DNA from: Chlorobium sp.
Lineage (GTDB): Bacteria > Bacteroidota > Chlorobiia > Chlorobiales > Chlorobiaceae
Assembly (NCBI GenBank): GCA_028277225.1
Contig: JANQHB010000002.1
Coordinates: 1-36,908, forward strand
DNA length: 36,908 bases
Direction: 5' to 3'
The position numbers were made by a program, and so were the translations under genes. The notes under the pieces were generated by a model. It was not told the origin of the DNA. It saw only the letters and a list, made by a program, of their open reading frames with translations, and ran no database searches. This document shows positions 13,017 to 20,544 of this stretch, piece after piece; within the stretch, counting starts at the first letter, position 1, and each line of letters starts with the position of its first letter.

Positions 13017-13042
13017 GATATCTACCAAAAATGTGCGATAAT
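13015..13042 (+). promoter_or_regulatory. Promoter of the predicted small RNA
   Basis: TTGATA (13015-13020), a 16-bp spacer and GATAAT (13037-13042) predict a start at about 13049, where no ORF begins but a structured segment ending in a strong terminator does. Confidence 0.65.
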
Positions 13043-13048
13043 CAAAGT

Positions 13049-13122
13049 GGCGAATGAAGCAGTAGCATGACTGCCGCCTATTTCTCCATTCCCCCGGGTG
13101 CCGTAACCACTCGGGGGTTTTT
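13049..13122 (+). ncRNA. Predicted small structured RNA (about 74 nt)
   Basis: This RNA is delimited by a sigma70-type promoter upstream and an intrinsic terminator at its 3' end. The 5' half folds as GGCG (13049-13052) with CGCC (13075-13078), and GCAGT (13059-13063) with ACTGC (13070-13074) around a six-base loop, leaving a six-base bulge (AATGAA) on one side. The terminator hairpin follows after a short linker. No ribosome site or ORF longer than a few codons. It lies between transposase and XRE gene and is cargo of the transposon. It could regulate transposase or host mRNA; the target is unknown. Confidence 0.55.
13091..13122 (+). terminator. Intrinsic terminator of the small RNA
   Basis: CCCCCGGGTG (13091-13100) pairs with CACTCGGGGG (13108-13117), 10 bp with one G-U, loop of seven, followed by TTTTT and, after AC, six more T. 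On the opposite strand there is no T run after the stem. Confidence 0.8.
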
Positions 13123-13441
13123 ACTTTTTTGGGTCGTTATCTTTAAAAATATCACGCATGTCATCAAGCTCACGTATCATTCTGTCACGTAATTGCTTAT
13201 TTATTGCGTCAACAATTTCTATAATTTCAGTTGATTCATCCAAAAAAAGTTGATACGGTTCCACGAGTAACGCCTTACAAAGAGAATTCAACGTTTCAGA
13301 CGATGGAAATTTGTGCCCTTTTTCGATTTCGTTCATATATGGGGCAGAGATTCCAACACGCTTTGCAAGGTCTTTTTGTGATAGTCCTAATAATTTTCTA
13401 TATCGCTTCACGTTAAATACTAAGATTTTTTGTATATCCAT
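13121..13441 (-). CDS. XRE-family transcription regulator
   Basis: This 106-aa protein has a Cro/C1-type helix-turn-helix at about residues 11-65 (LSQKDLAKRVGISAPYMNEI and EKGHKFPSSETL), followed by ALLVEPYQLFLDE and a charged helical tail that may dimerise. It is convergent with the small RNA and divergent from the lipoprotein genes. It lies inside the transposon, so it probably controls cargo or transposase rather than being a phage lysis-lysogeny repressor. The VEPYQLF ending of the HTH recalls spirochaete XRE proteins (weak). Confidence 0.85.
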   Translation of the reverse strand: MDIQKILVFNVKRYRKLLGLSQKDLAKRVGISAPYMNEIEKGHKFPSSETLNSLCKALLVEPYQLFLDESTEIIEIVDAINKQLRDRMIRELDDMRDIFKDNDPKK

Positions 13442-13518
13442 TTACTATTAGCCTATAAGGATCAATAAAAAAAACAAGAGAATTCATAAAAAAATAGCAT
13501 AAATAAACAGTCGGATAA

Positions 13519-13547
13519 TTGATAATTAACTCTGGGCGAATTATAAT
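13519..13547 (+). promoter_or_regulatory. Promoter of the lipoprotein genes
   Basis: TTGATA (13519-13524), a 17-bp spacer and a perfect TATAAT (13542-13547) lie 18 nt upstream of the first lipoprotein ATG, with CAGGAG as ribosome site. Confidence 0.8.
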
Positions 13548-13564
13548 ATGCCCAGGAGTGCGGT

Positions 13565-13933
13565 ATGAAAAACATATTTAGATTATCACTGGTTACGGTA
13601 GTTGGTGTTCTGTTAATTGCTTCGTGCAGTCCATACTATTTTTCAGACGATTATTTTATTCGTTACGAGATTACAGGTACTGCAGGTTCGGTTGACATTA
13701 CGATGTCTAATGAGGATGACGGAACATCTCAATTATCCCGAGTTAATGTTCCATGGGAGCACGAATTTAGACGATCCGGATTTGTCTATGTTTCTGCTCA
13801 AAACAACGATGATACCGGGACCGTTATTGCAAAAATTTGGATCAGAAAAACTCCCACACAAGATTGGGAGATTTACAAGACATCAGAAAGCTCCGGAGCC
13901 TATGTAATCGCCACGTCGTCAGGGTCTTTATAA
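13565..13933 (+). CDS. Lipoprotein 1 (moron-like cargo)
   Basis: This 122-aa protein has a basic start, a hydrophobic core and the lipobox LIASC, so lipidation at about Cys21 and export are expected. The mature part is a small beta-sandwich-like domain with YEITGTAGSVDITMSN, VPWEHEF, VYVSAQN and a closing GAYVIATSSGSL. This type recalls MmpS-like and spirochaete/Bacteroidetes small lipoproteins of unknown role. Own promoter and shared terminator downstream give it moron organisation. Surface lipoproteins encoded by phages often block further infection, which is inference here. Confidence 0.75.
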   Translation: MKNIFRLSLVTVVGVLLIASCSPYYFSDDYFIRYEITGTAGSVDITMSNEDDGTSQLSRVNVPWEHEFRRSGFVYVSAQNNDDTGTVIAKIWIRKTPTQDWEIYKTSESSGAYVIATSSGSL

Positions 13934-13942
13934 GGAGCAATC

Positions 13943-14299
13943 ATGATACGCAAGCTAATGTGTTTAATAATTATAGTTATTGTTATATTATCGTCATGCA
14001 AATGGTCGCATAATGAGTACTACGTCAAGTATGAGGTCACCGGAAACGTTTCCGTTAACGTAACAGTTAGCAATGAAGAGGCTCAATCATCTAAATTTAA
14101 TGATGTGTCTACACCATGGTCGTATGAAATGCAGCGATATGGTTGGGTTATGCTGCGAGCCGGCGGGACCTCCATTGGCAAAATAACGGCAACTGTATAC
14201 TACAAAAGCAATTTTGATGACGAATGGCAAATTTACGAGAGCATCACAAGCGAATGTGATGATGAGTTACCATTTGTTATAGTGCAAGGCATGCTTTAA
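13943..14299 (+). CDS. Lipoprotein 2, paralogue of lipoprotein 1
   Basis: This 118-aa protein has the signal peptide MIRKLMCLIIIVIVILSSC with an LSSC lipobox. The mature domain parallels the preceding lipoprotein: YYVKYEVTG matches YFIRYEITG, VTVSNEE matches ITMSNED, TPWSYEMQRYGWV matches VPWEHEFRRSGFV, and WQIYES matches WEIYKT. The two are a diverged tandem pair. It lacks the GAYVIAT ending. Nine bases separate the genes, with AAGGAG ahead of the ATG. Confidence 0.75.
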   Translation: MIRKLMCLIIIVIVILSSCKWSHNEYYVKYEVTGNVSVNVTVSNEEAQSSKFNDVSTPWSYEMQRYGWVMLRAGGTSIGKITATVYYKSNFDDEWQIYESITSECDDELPFVIVQGML

Positions 14300-14303
14300 T
14301 GCT

Positions 14304-14336
14304 AAAACCCCCAGCGGAATATGCTGGGGGTTTTTT
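14304..14336 (+). terminator. Intrinsic terminator of the lipoprotein operon
   Basis: CCCCCAGC (14308-14315) pairs with GCTGGGGG (14323-14330), with an A-tract upstream pairing into the TTTTTT run at 14331-14336. It lies 8 bp before the right transposon end. Confidence 0.9.
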
Positions 14337-14344
14337 ACGCTCCG

Positions 14345-14373
14345 TTGGGTCCGAATAGTATATACATCCCTAT
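14345..14373 (-). repeat. Right terminal inverted repeat (29 bp)
   Basis: This is an exact reverse complement of 11993-12021, ending the element just after the lipoprotein terminator. Confidence 0.9.
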
Positions 14374-14387
14374 AAGCCATTTTTTTG

Positions 14388-14415
14388 CAAAAATGCATTT
14401 TTGACGGCGCGTCAA
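14388..14415 (-). terminator. Double palindrome at the end of the late operon, weak terminator
   Basis: TTGACG-GCG-CGTCAA (14401-14415) overlaps the holin stop, and a perfect 16-bp palindrome CAAAAATGCATTTTTG (14388-14403) follows immediately on the minus strand. The two share three bases, so they could be alternative hairpins. A short T run is present on the minus strand. It is the natural place for late transcription to end. Confidence 0.45.
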
Positions 14416-14837
14416 GTCTTGTTCCATTTGTCCGCAACAACTTCAGCTCCTTGAGTTACTATATACCCTCCCAGGCCCATTTTTAAAAGGTCCATAAGGG
14501 AAATAGTAACCTCTTCCGACATTCCCGCGGGGTTGACGCCAAACCATACCAGCGACAGGAGAATTAAAAACCACAACATAGCCAAAGGGCGCCAGTTGCG
14601 TTGTAACCAGCTCTGACCACCAATTTCGCCGCTAATTAAATTTGCTTGCGTTTCTCGCAATTTAGCTTCTATCTCCAACGTTTTAGCCATCAAGTCGGCT
14701 TGCACATTTGGATCCAACTCATAGCCTTTAATTGCAGTTCGCAAATTTATAGCCAGATTTCCGGTGCTATCCATTGTTTTGCTGATAGTGTCCCCAGAAG
14801 GTTTAAATAAAGATGCTATCTTTGCTCCAAGTCCCAT
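14412..14837 (-). CDS. Holin, 3-TM (GTA_holin type)
   Basis: This 141-aa protein has a long helical N-terminal part, then SWLQRNWRPLAMLWFLILL, the hallmark of the 3TM holin family for gene-transfer release, and two further hydrophobic stretches up to GGYIVTQGAEVV. It is the last late gene, next to the endolysin. It should form the inner-membrane lesion that lets the endolysin out. Confidence 0.82.
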   Translation of the reverse strand: MGLGAKIASLFKPSGDTISKTMDSTGNLAINLRTAIKGYELDPNVQADLMAKTLEIEAKLRETQANLISGEIGGQSWLQRNWRPLAMLWFLILLSLVWFGVNPAGMSEEVTISLMDLLKMGLGGYIVTQGAEVVADKWNKT

Positions 14838-14845
14838 ATTTCCCC

Positions 14846-15301
14846 CTATATATCAAACTGTATGTGCAAATAGTTTCCATACCCCGCATGATCACCTTTG
14901 GCAATTACCTTACCGGGCATCGATCTATTCCAAAAGATATCAAAATGATCATCAGTTCTATCACCATCGGAAGGAATTACATCATAGGCTGTATGAATTT
15001 TATTATATTCAAAAAAATAAGAGATATCGCAAAAACGTGTTGTGATCTTGAGCGGGTGCTTAAATAAATCTTGATCAATAAAATAAATTAGTTGCCTATA
15101 AGCAGGGCGTACATTATAATTTTCTGCATCCGAAAGTAGCCAAGACCTCCTTACACTTCCTTCAACGCAGTCGATATGAAGATGCGCCCCTGAAGAAGCA
15201 CCAGTGTTTCCCATTCGTCCAATTAGAGCGGGTGCTCTAACTTCATCGCCAACATCAATCATAGAATATTCTAAGTGTGCATATCGTACTGTATATACCA
15301 T
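14846..15301 (-). CDS. M23-type endolysin with halves in permuted order
   Basis: This 151-aa protein has residues 3-44 matching the usual C-terminal half of M23 (LytM) peptidases: YTVRYAHL, a GD-x-V-x-(A)P-x-LIGRMGNTG stretch and HLHID at 40-44. The usual N-terminal half comes last: HTAYD at 103-107 (the H-x-x-x-D zinc ligands), GKVIAKG and GYGNYLHIQFD at the very end. The chain therefore starts where the canonical fold continues after its end. All three zinc-ligand motifs are present. No signal peptide, so it needs the holin. It should cut peptidoglycan cross-links. Confidence 0.75.
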   Translation of the reverse strand: MVYTVRYAHLEYSMIDVGDEVRAPALIGRMGNTGASSGAHLHIDCVEGSVRRSWLLSDAENYNVRPAYRQLIYFIDQDLFKHPLKITTRFCDISYFFEYNKIHTAYDVIPSDGDRTDDHFDIFWNRSMPGKVIAKGDHAGYGNYLHIQFDI

Positions 15302-15302
15302 T

Positions 15303-15674
15303 TTAACCCCCTATATTCCTAATAATGTCAATAATCAAATCAGCACCAAATCCTAAACCCATAAGCGTCACTATGACCATAATCCATTGAACTCGACGAT
15401 CTTTATTTCTATGATTATCGTCAAACTTTCTGTCACTACGGTGACGCTCTTCTTCTAACGCCTGTTCCCGCGCACGCGCTTCGATATCTTCGCGTTCTTT
15501 TCGGTAAGCTTCAGTCATCTCATAACGCGTGTCAAGTTTTTCTTCTATCCTCGCTACGAGTATAGCGATTTCTGGTATCTGCTGGGCTTGAGTTTCCACA
15601 ACTGCCATCCTTTGCTCTAATGCGTCAACCCTTCTCTCAAGCTTCAAAAGTTCTTCATCAATTTTTATCGGCAT
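15303..15674 (-). CDS. XhlA-like coiled-coil membrane protein (lysis cassette)
   Basis: This is a 123-aa protein from the ATG at 15674, 6 nt after GGGAG. A coiled coil (LERRVDALEQRMAVVE ... ILVARIEEKLDT) is followed by a very charged linker and one C-terminal TM segment (WIMVIVTLMGLGFGADLIID). This is the layout of haemolysin XhlA-type proteins that accompany holin and endolysin. It abuts the endolysin gene. Confidence 0.7.
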   Translation of the reverse strand: MPIKIDEELLKLERRVDALEQRMAVVETQAQQIPEIAILVARIEEKLDTRYEMTEAYRKEREDIEARAREQALEEERHRSDRKFDDNHRNKDRRVQWIMVIVTLMGLGFGADLIIDIIRNIGG

Positions 15675-16323
15675 CTTCATCTCCCTTACATTTTTCTATC
15701 AACTGTTTTGCAATTTCGAGAGCTTCTTTATAACCGTTCTGAAACTCCGATTTCTGGTACTCTAAAACTTCTATGCGTTTTTCTATATTACGAATCTGTC
15801 GCTTATCTCTGCGTATTTTTTCCTGTACTTCTTTTTCATATTGGCTTTTATCTATGTATTCCTTTACATTGTTCCCAGCGCAAATCATTATAATTTTGAT
15901 AAGATAGAGAATAAAAACTACGGCAATAATCACATACATAATGTCTGTCGGTTCGCTAACAAAAATCATGCGTGTTGTTATTGCTCCAAAGTAGATAACG
16001 GACAAAACAATAATGCTCCGAAATAGATGTAGTCTGTATTTGATAAGAATAACTACGGCCCCGGTAAAAAAAATATAGGCAGAAAATTGGAGGGGGTCAA
16101 AATAGATGCATACGCCGCCGATTAAAGCTGATAAGTAAGCCTGTACAATCTCACCGGATCGCATATAATCCAAAACTTTATAAGCGACCCCAACGAGTGC
16201 AATCAAAATAACATTTATAAATATATAGACTCCCTGAAACTTGCCCTCTATTATAAGCACTGGGATTAACAGTAGTGCTATAAGCGTAGAGGTGATTAGT
16301 GTCAGGGAGCCTATTTTTTTCAT
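15658..16323 (-). CDS. Multi-pass membrane protein with C-terminal coiled coil
   Basis: This is a 221-aa protein from the ATG at 16323, which shares its A with the upstream TGA. About six hydrophobic segments span residues 5-150 (including YIFINVILIALVGVAY, SAYIFFTGAVVILI and IMYVIIAVVFILYLIKIIMI), followed by a charged coiled coil (about 155-215). It is unusually large for a holin and looks like the sensory membrane part of a bacterial protein without an output domain. The position before the lysis genes suggests a lysis-timing or membrane role, unproven. Confidence 0.7.
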   Translation of the reverse strand: MKKIGSLTLITSTLIALLLIPVLIIEGKFQGVYIFINVILIALVGVAYKVLDYMRSGEIVQAYLSALIGGVCIYFDPLQFSAYIFFTGAVVILIKYRLHLFRSIIVLSVIYFGAITTRMIFVSEPTDIMYVIIAVVFILYLIKIIMICAGNNVKEYIDKSQYEKEVQEKIRRDKRQIRNIEKRIEVLEYQKSEFQNGYKEALEIAKQLIEKCKGDEDADKN

Positions 16324-16634
16324 CAGGTGGGATACCACCAGGCCGGCGCTTGTTCGATTTCTATGCTTCTGTACTCTTCCTTAAGCGCCTCTTCCAATCC
16401 GCCCAACTCTTCAGCCCAGTTCTCCCCATGATCACCTTCGCGATGGGCACCAATTTGAATAGCCAAAAAGATAGCACCTTGCTCTGATGCTATCTTAAAA
16501 CCTTCTTGGGCTCTCTCCAAAAGACTTTTCCCTTGAGCAAGAAAATCGGGATTGTCTGCTTCTTTCTGAAAAAGAGCTTTTAGCTCTTCGCGATTAATGT
16601 AGGTCATTGCGTCAATAATTGTCCTGAATTTCAT
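16323..16634 (-). CDS. Hypothetical late protein
   Basis: This is a 103-aa protein from the ATG at 16634, 4 nt after AGGAGG. Helical and acidic, with RTIIDAMTYINREELKALFQ at the start and a Trp-rich C-terminus. Lies between the fibre genes and the membrane protein. Possibly a fibre-assembly helper by position only. Confidence 0.65.
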   Translation of the reverse strand: MKFRTIIDAMTYINREELKALFQKEADNPDFLAQGKSLLERAQEGFKIASEQGAIFLAIQIGAHREGDHGENWAEELGGLEEALKEEYRSIEIEQAPAWWYPT

Positions 16635-16642
16635 TTTTCCTC

Positions 16643-17311
16643 CTATACAAAGATCCGCCAATGTACGGTTACCGCTCCTGCGGCTTCATTCAAAAGTCTA
16701 TAGTTTGTTCCATCTGAAACCACACTTCTCACTAAAGGGTTTGAAGGTGGGTTGTCAGACGTATTCCAACCTCCATCAATAAATACTTGTAACCGCATAG
16801 ATCCAACAAGCAGTATATCATACTTGCCTTTGGGCAGCACATAGTTTCCATTTCCGGGAACACTTTCACTACCACTCACAGTGGTTCCTGAATAATTAAC
16901 CCCGTCAGCACGGATACGATCTAAAGAGTCTAAAGCATTAAACGTAGGCGAATCTGTAGTGCGTAAGTCTTGGTTCATGGCATACAACTCATTGTTACCT
17001 TGTCCAGTATTCACTGCAGCAAACGTGGGAATGTCCGTCGTACGGACATTTTGATCCATCGCGTAGACCTCGTTGTTGCCATGACCGGTGTTTATAGCTG
17101 TAGCGTTTATAGTAGTTCCAACGGTTAGGCCAGCAAACATGGGGCTATCTGTTGTCTTTACGCCTTGGTTGATATTATCTTCAAAGTCTGTCATCAGTCC
17201 GGTTAAGCGATCAAATAAATACTGTTGATTACCTTCGCGGCGGTTAACTTGAATATTGTTGAAGGAATCTGTGGGTTGATAGTCTGATTTAGTCCCCTGC
17301 CAAGATGCCAT
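16643..17311 (-). CDS. Tail fibre protein with short repeats
   Basis: This 222-aa protein contains tandem blocks of the form NTG-x-GNNE-(V/L)-YAM-(D/N)-Q and RTTD-x-PTF (about residues 50-130), which is typical of phage fibre shafts. The C-terminal 80 residues form a beta-rich tip ending in VTVHWRIFV. Its ATG overlaps the stop of the preceding fibre gene (TAATG). Likely host recognition. Confidence 0.75.
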   Translation of the reverse strand: MASWQGTKSDYQPTDSFNNIQVNRREGNQQYLFDRLTGLMTDFEDNINQGVKTTDSPMFAGLTVGTTINATAINTGHGNNEVYAMDQNVRTTDIPTFAAVNTGQGNNELYAMNQDLRTTDSPTFNALDSLDRIRADGVNYSGTTVSGSESVPGNGNYVLPKGKYDILLVGSMRLQVFIDGGWNTSDNPPSNPLVRSVVSDGTNYRLLNEAAGAVTVHWRIFV

Positions 17312-18399
17312 TACTTAACCTTCTTTACAGGCTGAACGATTACTCGTCCATCGTTATCAGTCCAATCAGCTTCAAGCATGTGTTTGTCTTTACGCTCTCC
17401 AATGACCTGCCAGTATACCATATCCATGCAGGAAGTTTCCGATTGTATAGTTAGTTTGTTGCCTTTCAGATTACATTTAACAGCAGTAAATCCAGACTCG
17501 TTAGAAGACATCCATCTGAAGTTATGGCACAATTTAATTAGCGTGCCATCATCCATGCGGGCCTCTTTGTCAATATTTACAACTGCTCTACCTTTGTTTA
17601 ATTTAACCATGCCGCTATAAACTAAGTCAGCGTTTGGGCCTTCGATAAAGCTGTGTACCAGATGATGTGTATCCGGTTTAAGCGGATGATTGATTTTAAA
17701 TGATCCGGAACCTTTTGAAAACGATCCAGTTACAGCAACATCGGAAAAAATGGAAAAGCTTGTGATCGTGTTTGCATTACGACCGATTGAGACAATATTG
17801 GTATTGGTCTGCTTATCGTCACTCCGAGATTGTAAAAACCAATCCCCATTAGACATAATCATTCGATAAAACTTTTCATCAGCAGGAGCGTCCAGCTCTT
17901 CCCATTCGTATTCCGGGTTGTTTGACCGGGACACAATGCGAGCAGGAACAACAAAACGCGTCATCATTCGACTTTCGTCGTCGGTAATATTTATCCAGCT
18001 TACAATGTTCCATTCATTAGAACCTGCAAATAGAGTAATCTGGTCTCCCTGAGCACCAATAAGAACTGAAGTTGCAGAATTGTTGCCGATAACATCAGAT
18101 CCAGATCTCTGTATAGTAATTGTTCCAACTGTATCAGAAATTTTTCTAACAATTATAGTCCGTCCAGACCATAACGCTAAATCCGGCAGTGTAATTATCG
18201 AAGCTCCTATATTTACTTCTAAAACAGATATCCCTTGATCAGAAATTGTATAGGAACTATTTGTTATAGTAACCCTTTTTCCCCAGTTAGAAGATAGATC
18301 AAGAGGAAGTCTGCGGCTAGACCCTGCTTGTGCAACCCCCCAAACTTCTGACCCTGTAAGAGCACTTACTAATGGTGCATCACTATACTTCAATCCCAT
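17311..18399 (-). CDS. Tail fibre / receptor-binding protein
   Basis: This 362-aa protein starts with a short attachment-like region (SDAPLVSALTGSEVWGVAQ), then a beta-helix-like section (TITNSSYTIS, VGTITIQRSGSDVIG). The C-terminal third opens with GSFKINHPLKPDTHHLVHSF and ends with VYWQVIGERKDKHM. That block matches a domain common at the end of phage fibre proteins. It follows the 710-aa tail-tip protein. Expected to contact the host surface. Confidence 0.8.
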   Translation of the reverse strand: MGLKYSDAPLVSALTGSEVWGVAQAGSSRRLPLDLSSNWGKRVTITNSSYTISDQGISVLEVNIGASIITLPDLALWSGRTIIVRKISDTVGTITIQRSGSDVIGNNSATSVLIGAQGDQITLFAGSNEWNIVSWINITDDESRMMTRFVVPARIVSRSNNPEYEWEELDAPADEKFYRMIMSNGDWFLQSRSDDKQTNTNIVSIGRNANTITSFSIFSDVAVTGSFSKGSGSFKINHPLKPDTHHLVHSFIEGPNADLVYSGMVKLNKGRAVVNIDKEARMDDGTLIKLCHNFRWMSSNESGFTAVKCNLKGNKLTIQSETSCMDMVYWQVIGERKDKHMLEADWTDNDGRVIVQPVKKVK

Positions 18400-18411
18400 A
18401 TTTTCCTCCCT

Positions 18412-20544
18412 TTAAGCAATAATTCTATTTGATTGCCACGTATCATTATTTTCTGTTAACCAGTCTTGTCCGTCTTCAGTTTGCCAAATTTCAAAAACAA
18501 GAAACTGCGATACTAACCAATCTTCACCATCTTCTGTACACCAAGACTGCAAATTGTCTTCAGTTACCCAGGGTTCAAACTGCCTAATTATACGCGCACG
18601 ATGCTGCATAGACAACCCACCATTATAACGCATAACAGTATTAGTCAAATTGTAGTTTCTTTCTAAATATTGATCAGTGACGGTAATTTGATCCCCTAGT
18701 TCCAAAGCTGGAGAACCCCCAGGCGAAAAGACTATTGCAAGATCTCTTTGTGTTTGAGAAAAAATATCAATGAGTCCATCTGCAATATCAACCGCTAATT
18801 CTCGTTTCTGTAAAAAATCATTCACGGGGAAAACAAATTCTGATTCGCCATTAGCGTCTATAGAATCTTGATCAATACCCGTAACTGTCTGCCTACCTTG
18901 AATGTTTAGTATTTGTCCAGTCACCTGTAATTGGAATTGTTGTCCTGATCCGTTTGTATTCGTTACCTCAATGACAGCGCCCCAAGCATAATAACTGGCA
19001 TCGGTAACTGTTACCCCTGCAACCGTAGGAGATACTATAGCAACTGCATTAATTACTGGAGATTCTTCATAGGTAATTGTATAATTTTCAGTTGAGTTTG
19101 GATTGATTGTTTCTGGCTCATTTGCTGATGTTTCGTAAACGGTCGAACTTGCCGCAGGAACTCTTGGTTGTGTAGTAACCGTCAATCGATTAACCAATTG
19201 AGAATATTCCGGTTGATTATCTTTGTCCATATAATTTGAGGGATTATAACTTTCCACCGAACTTGTTTTATTACGTTGCAAGTAATCCCACGCCTCAATT
19301 CTGATTAATCCTTCACGGTCTTGATAAATAGATGCAGAACACGCGGTAGCAAGCAATTCTAATGCATCTCTATGGCTTTGTTTTACTATCCACCCATATG
19401 GCACAATGTATTTCGTCGTATACAAAACAGAGTCAATAATATATTGTGCTGAAGTTATTCCCGCATCTGTCAAAACAGTTTCAAACCAATCGCCAAATGT
19501 ATTGTTTTCTATTACAGCACTTGAGTCAATTTCAGTCCTACGTAGTAAATCTAATCTGTCTCGGGCAGAAGTAGAGGCATTTAATTCTCGCTCGGGAACA
19601 TTCCAAGTATTAGACCAGCCAGAAAAAACAGGCACATATTCGACAACACCGTCTGGTTTTCTAAACCCAATTTCAACTCTAACTCTTGATCCTGGTCGAA
19701 CACTACCAAAAAATGGAGATTCCTGATTGTTTGCATCAAACTGTCTATTTTGATTTACTAACGTTACAGTGCTTTCTGAAGCAGCAATGTTTCCAATCGG
19801 AACAGAATTATTGTTGCTTATCTCCCGTTGTTCTGTAACAGAAATGTTCTCTATGACATCGTCCTCAAAGATTTGTTCTAAGATAGAAGAGATTTCCGTT
19901 ATTTTTACGTTGGCTCCTGGTTGAGACCATTTTGTAATAGTCAATTTTATGCGCTGAACGCCATTTACAGTTACATTATCAAGACGAAAAAAAGAACCGT
20001 TTCCGGTAACAGCATATGTGTCTAATAAAACGTTGGATCCATCAAAAAACTCATACTTGAAATCTACAGGATATTCGTTGCGCTTATCATCTGCAGAGAG
20101 TTCCATGCGAGTAACATTTCTCGCGGAAAATGTAATCTCTACCGTTTGATCATAGGGAAACTCACCATTAAAATCTGAGTTAACGTTTCCCCACCATCCA
20201 ATTTCGTTTGATGCTGCTAAATCTGCGTTACCGGGAGCATAAAAAAATGTGCCGTCATGAGTTGTTATTCCATCCATAGCGGCCCACTTACGTGTAGCGC
20301 CTCTACGCCCATTTACCAATTGATCGGCAAATGTATCTGTAGCTATATTGTCTTCGGTAATCCATGGATTGTCTGTTTCATCAAACCATTCTTGCCCATC
20401 TTCTGTTAGCCATTCTGTATTAGTTAATACGGGGGATGCAGTTGTATCTAAAAATAAATCGGTAAAGTTTATACGTACACGAGAAAAAACACGCCGTGCG
20501 TTGGCTTTTGATGCTGCAACAAACTCCTCAGTAACTGGTAGCAT
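18412..20544 (-). CDS. Large tail-tip (baseplate/hub) protein with W-x-TED repeats
   Basis: This 710-aa protein lies downstream of the tape measure and a small distal-tail gene, the usual position of the tail hub. The middle has hub-like segments (VEIGFRKPDG, FSGW, AWDYLQRN, LELGDQITVTD). The N-terminus (about 44-66) and the last 50 residues carry six copies of a short W-x-T-E-D/N-G/N motif, which is unusual. No peptidase domain seen. The start shares bases with the previous stop (TAATG). Confidence 0.7.
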   Translation of the reverse strand: MLPVTEEFVAASKANARRVFSRVRINFTDLFLDTTASPVLTNTEWLTEDGQEWFDETDNPWITEDNIATDTFADQLVNGRRGATRKWAAMDGITTHDGTFFYAPGNADLAASNEIGWWGNVNSDFNGEFPYDQTVEITFSARNVTRMELSADDKRNEYPVDFKYEFFDGSNVLLDTYAVTGNGSFFRLDNVTVNGVQRIKLTITKWSQPGANVKITEISSILEQIFEDDVIENISVTEQREISNNNSVPIGNIAASESTVTLVNQNRQFDANNQESPFFGSVRPGSRVRVEIGFRKPDGVVEYVPVFSGWSNTWNVPERELNASTSARDRLDLLRRTEIDSSAVIENNTFGDWFETVLTDAGITSAQYIIDSVLYTTKYIVPYGWIVKQSHRDALELLATACSASIYQDREGLIRIEAWDYLQRNKTSSVESYNPSNYMDKDNQPEYSQLVNRLTVTTQPRVPAASSTVYETSANEPETINPNSTENYTITYEESPVINAVAIVSPTVAGVTVTDASYYAWGAVIEVTNTNGSGQQFQLQVTGQILNIQGRQTVTGIDQDSIDANGESEFVFPVNDFLQKRELAVDIADGLIDIFSQTQRDLAIVFSPGGSPALELGDQITVTDQYLERNYNLTNTVMRYNGGLSMQHRARIIRQFEPWVTEDNLQSWCTEDGEDWLVSQFLVFEIWQTEDGQDWLTENNDTWQSNRIIA

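Larger units (their letters stand above)
11993..14373 (+). mobile_element. IS1595-family transposon with passenger genes
   Basis: Perfect 29-bp inverted repeats bound a 2,381-bp segment containing an ISXO2/IS1595-type transposase, a predicted small RNA, an XRE regulator and two lipoprotein genes. IS1595-family elements with passenger genes are known. No second copy of the end occurs right after the transposase gene, so the passengers belong to the element as defined here. I find no 8-bp target duplication at the edges, so insertion may be old or the ends rearranged. It lies between the phage early promoter and the end of the late operon and disrupts no phage gene. Confidence 0.75.

Noticed and set aside
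13121..13441. Phage CI-like lysogeny repressor
   Set aside because: The gene lies inside the transposon and there is no integrase or divergent cro-like gene of the phage beside it.
11985..14381. 8-bp target duplication around the transposon
   Set aside because: The flanking octamers differ whichever edge of the repeat is used as the boundary.
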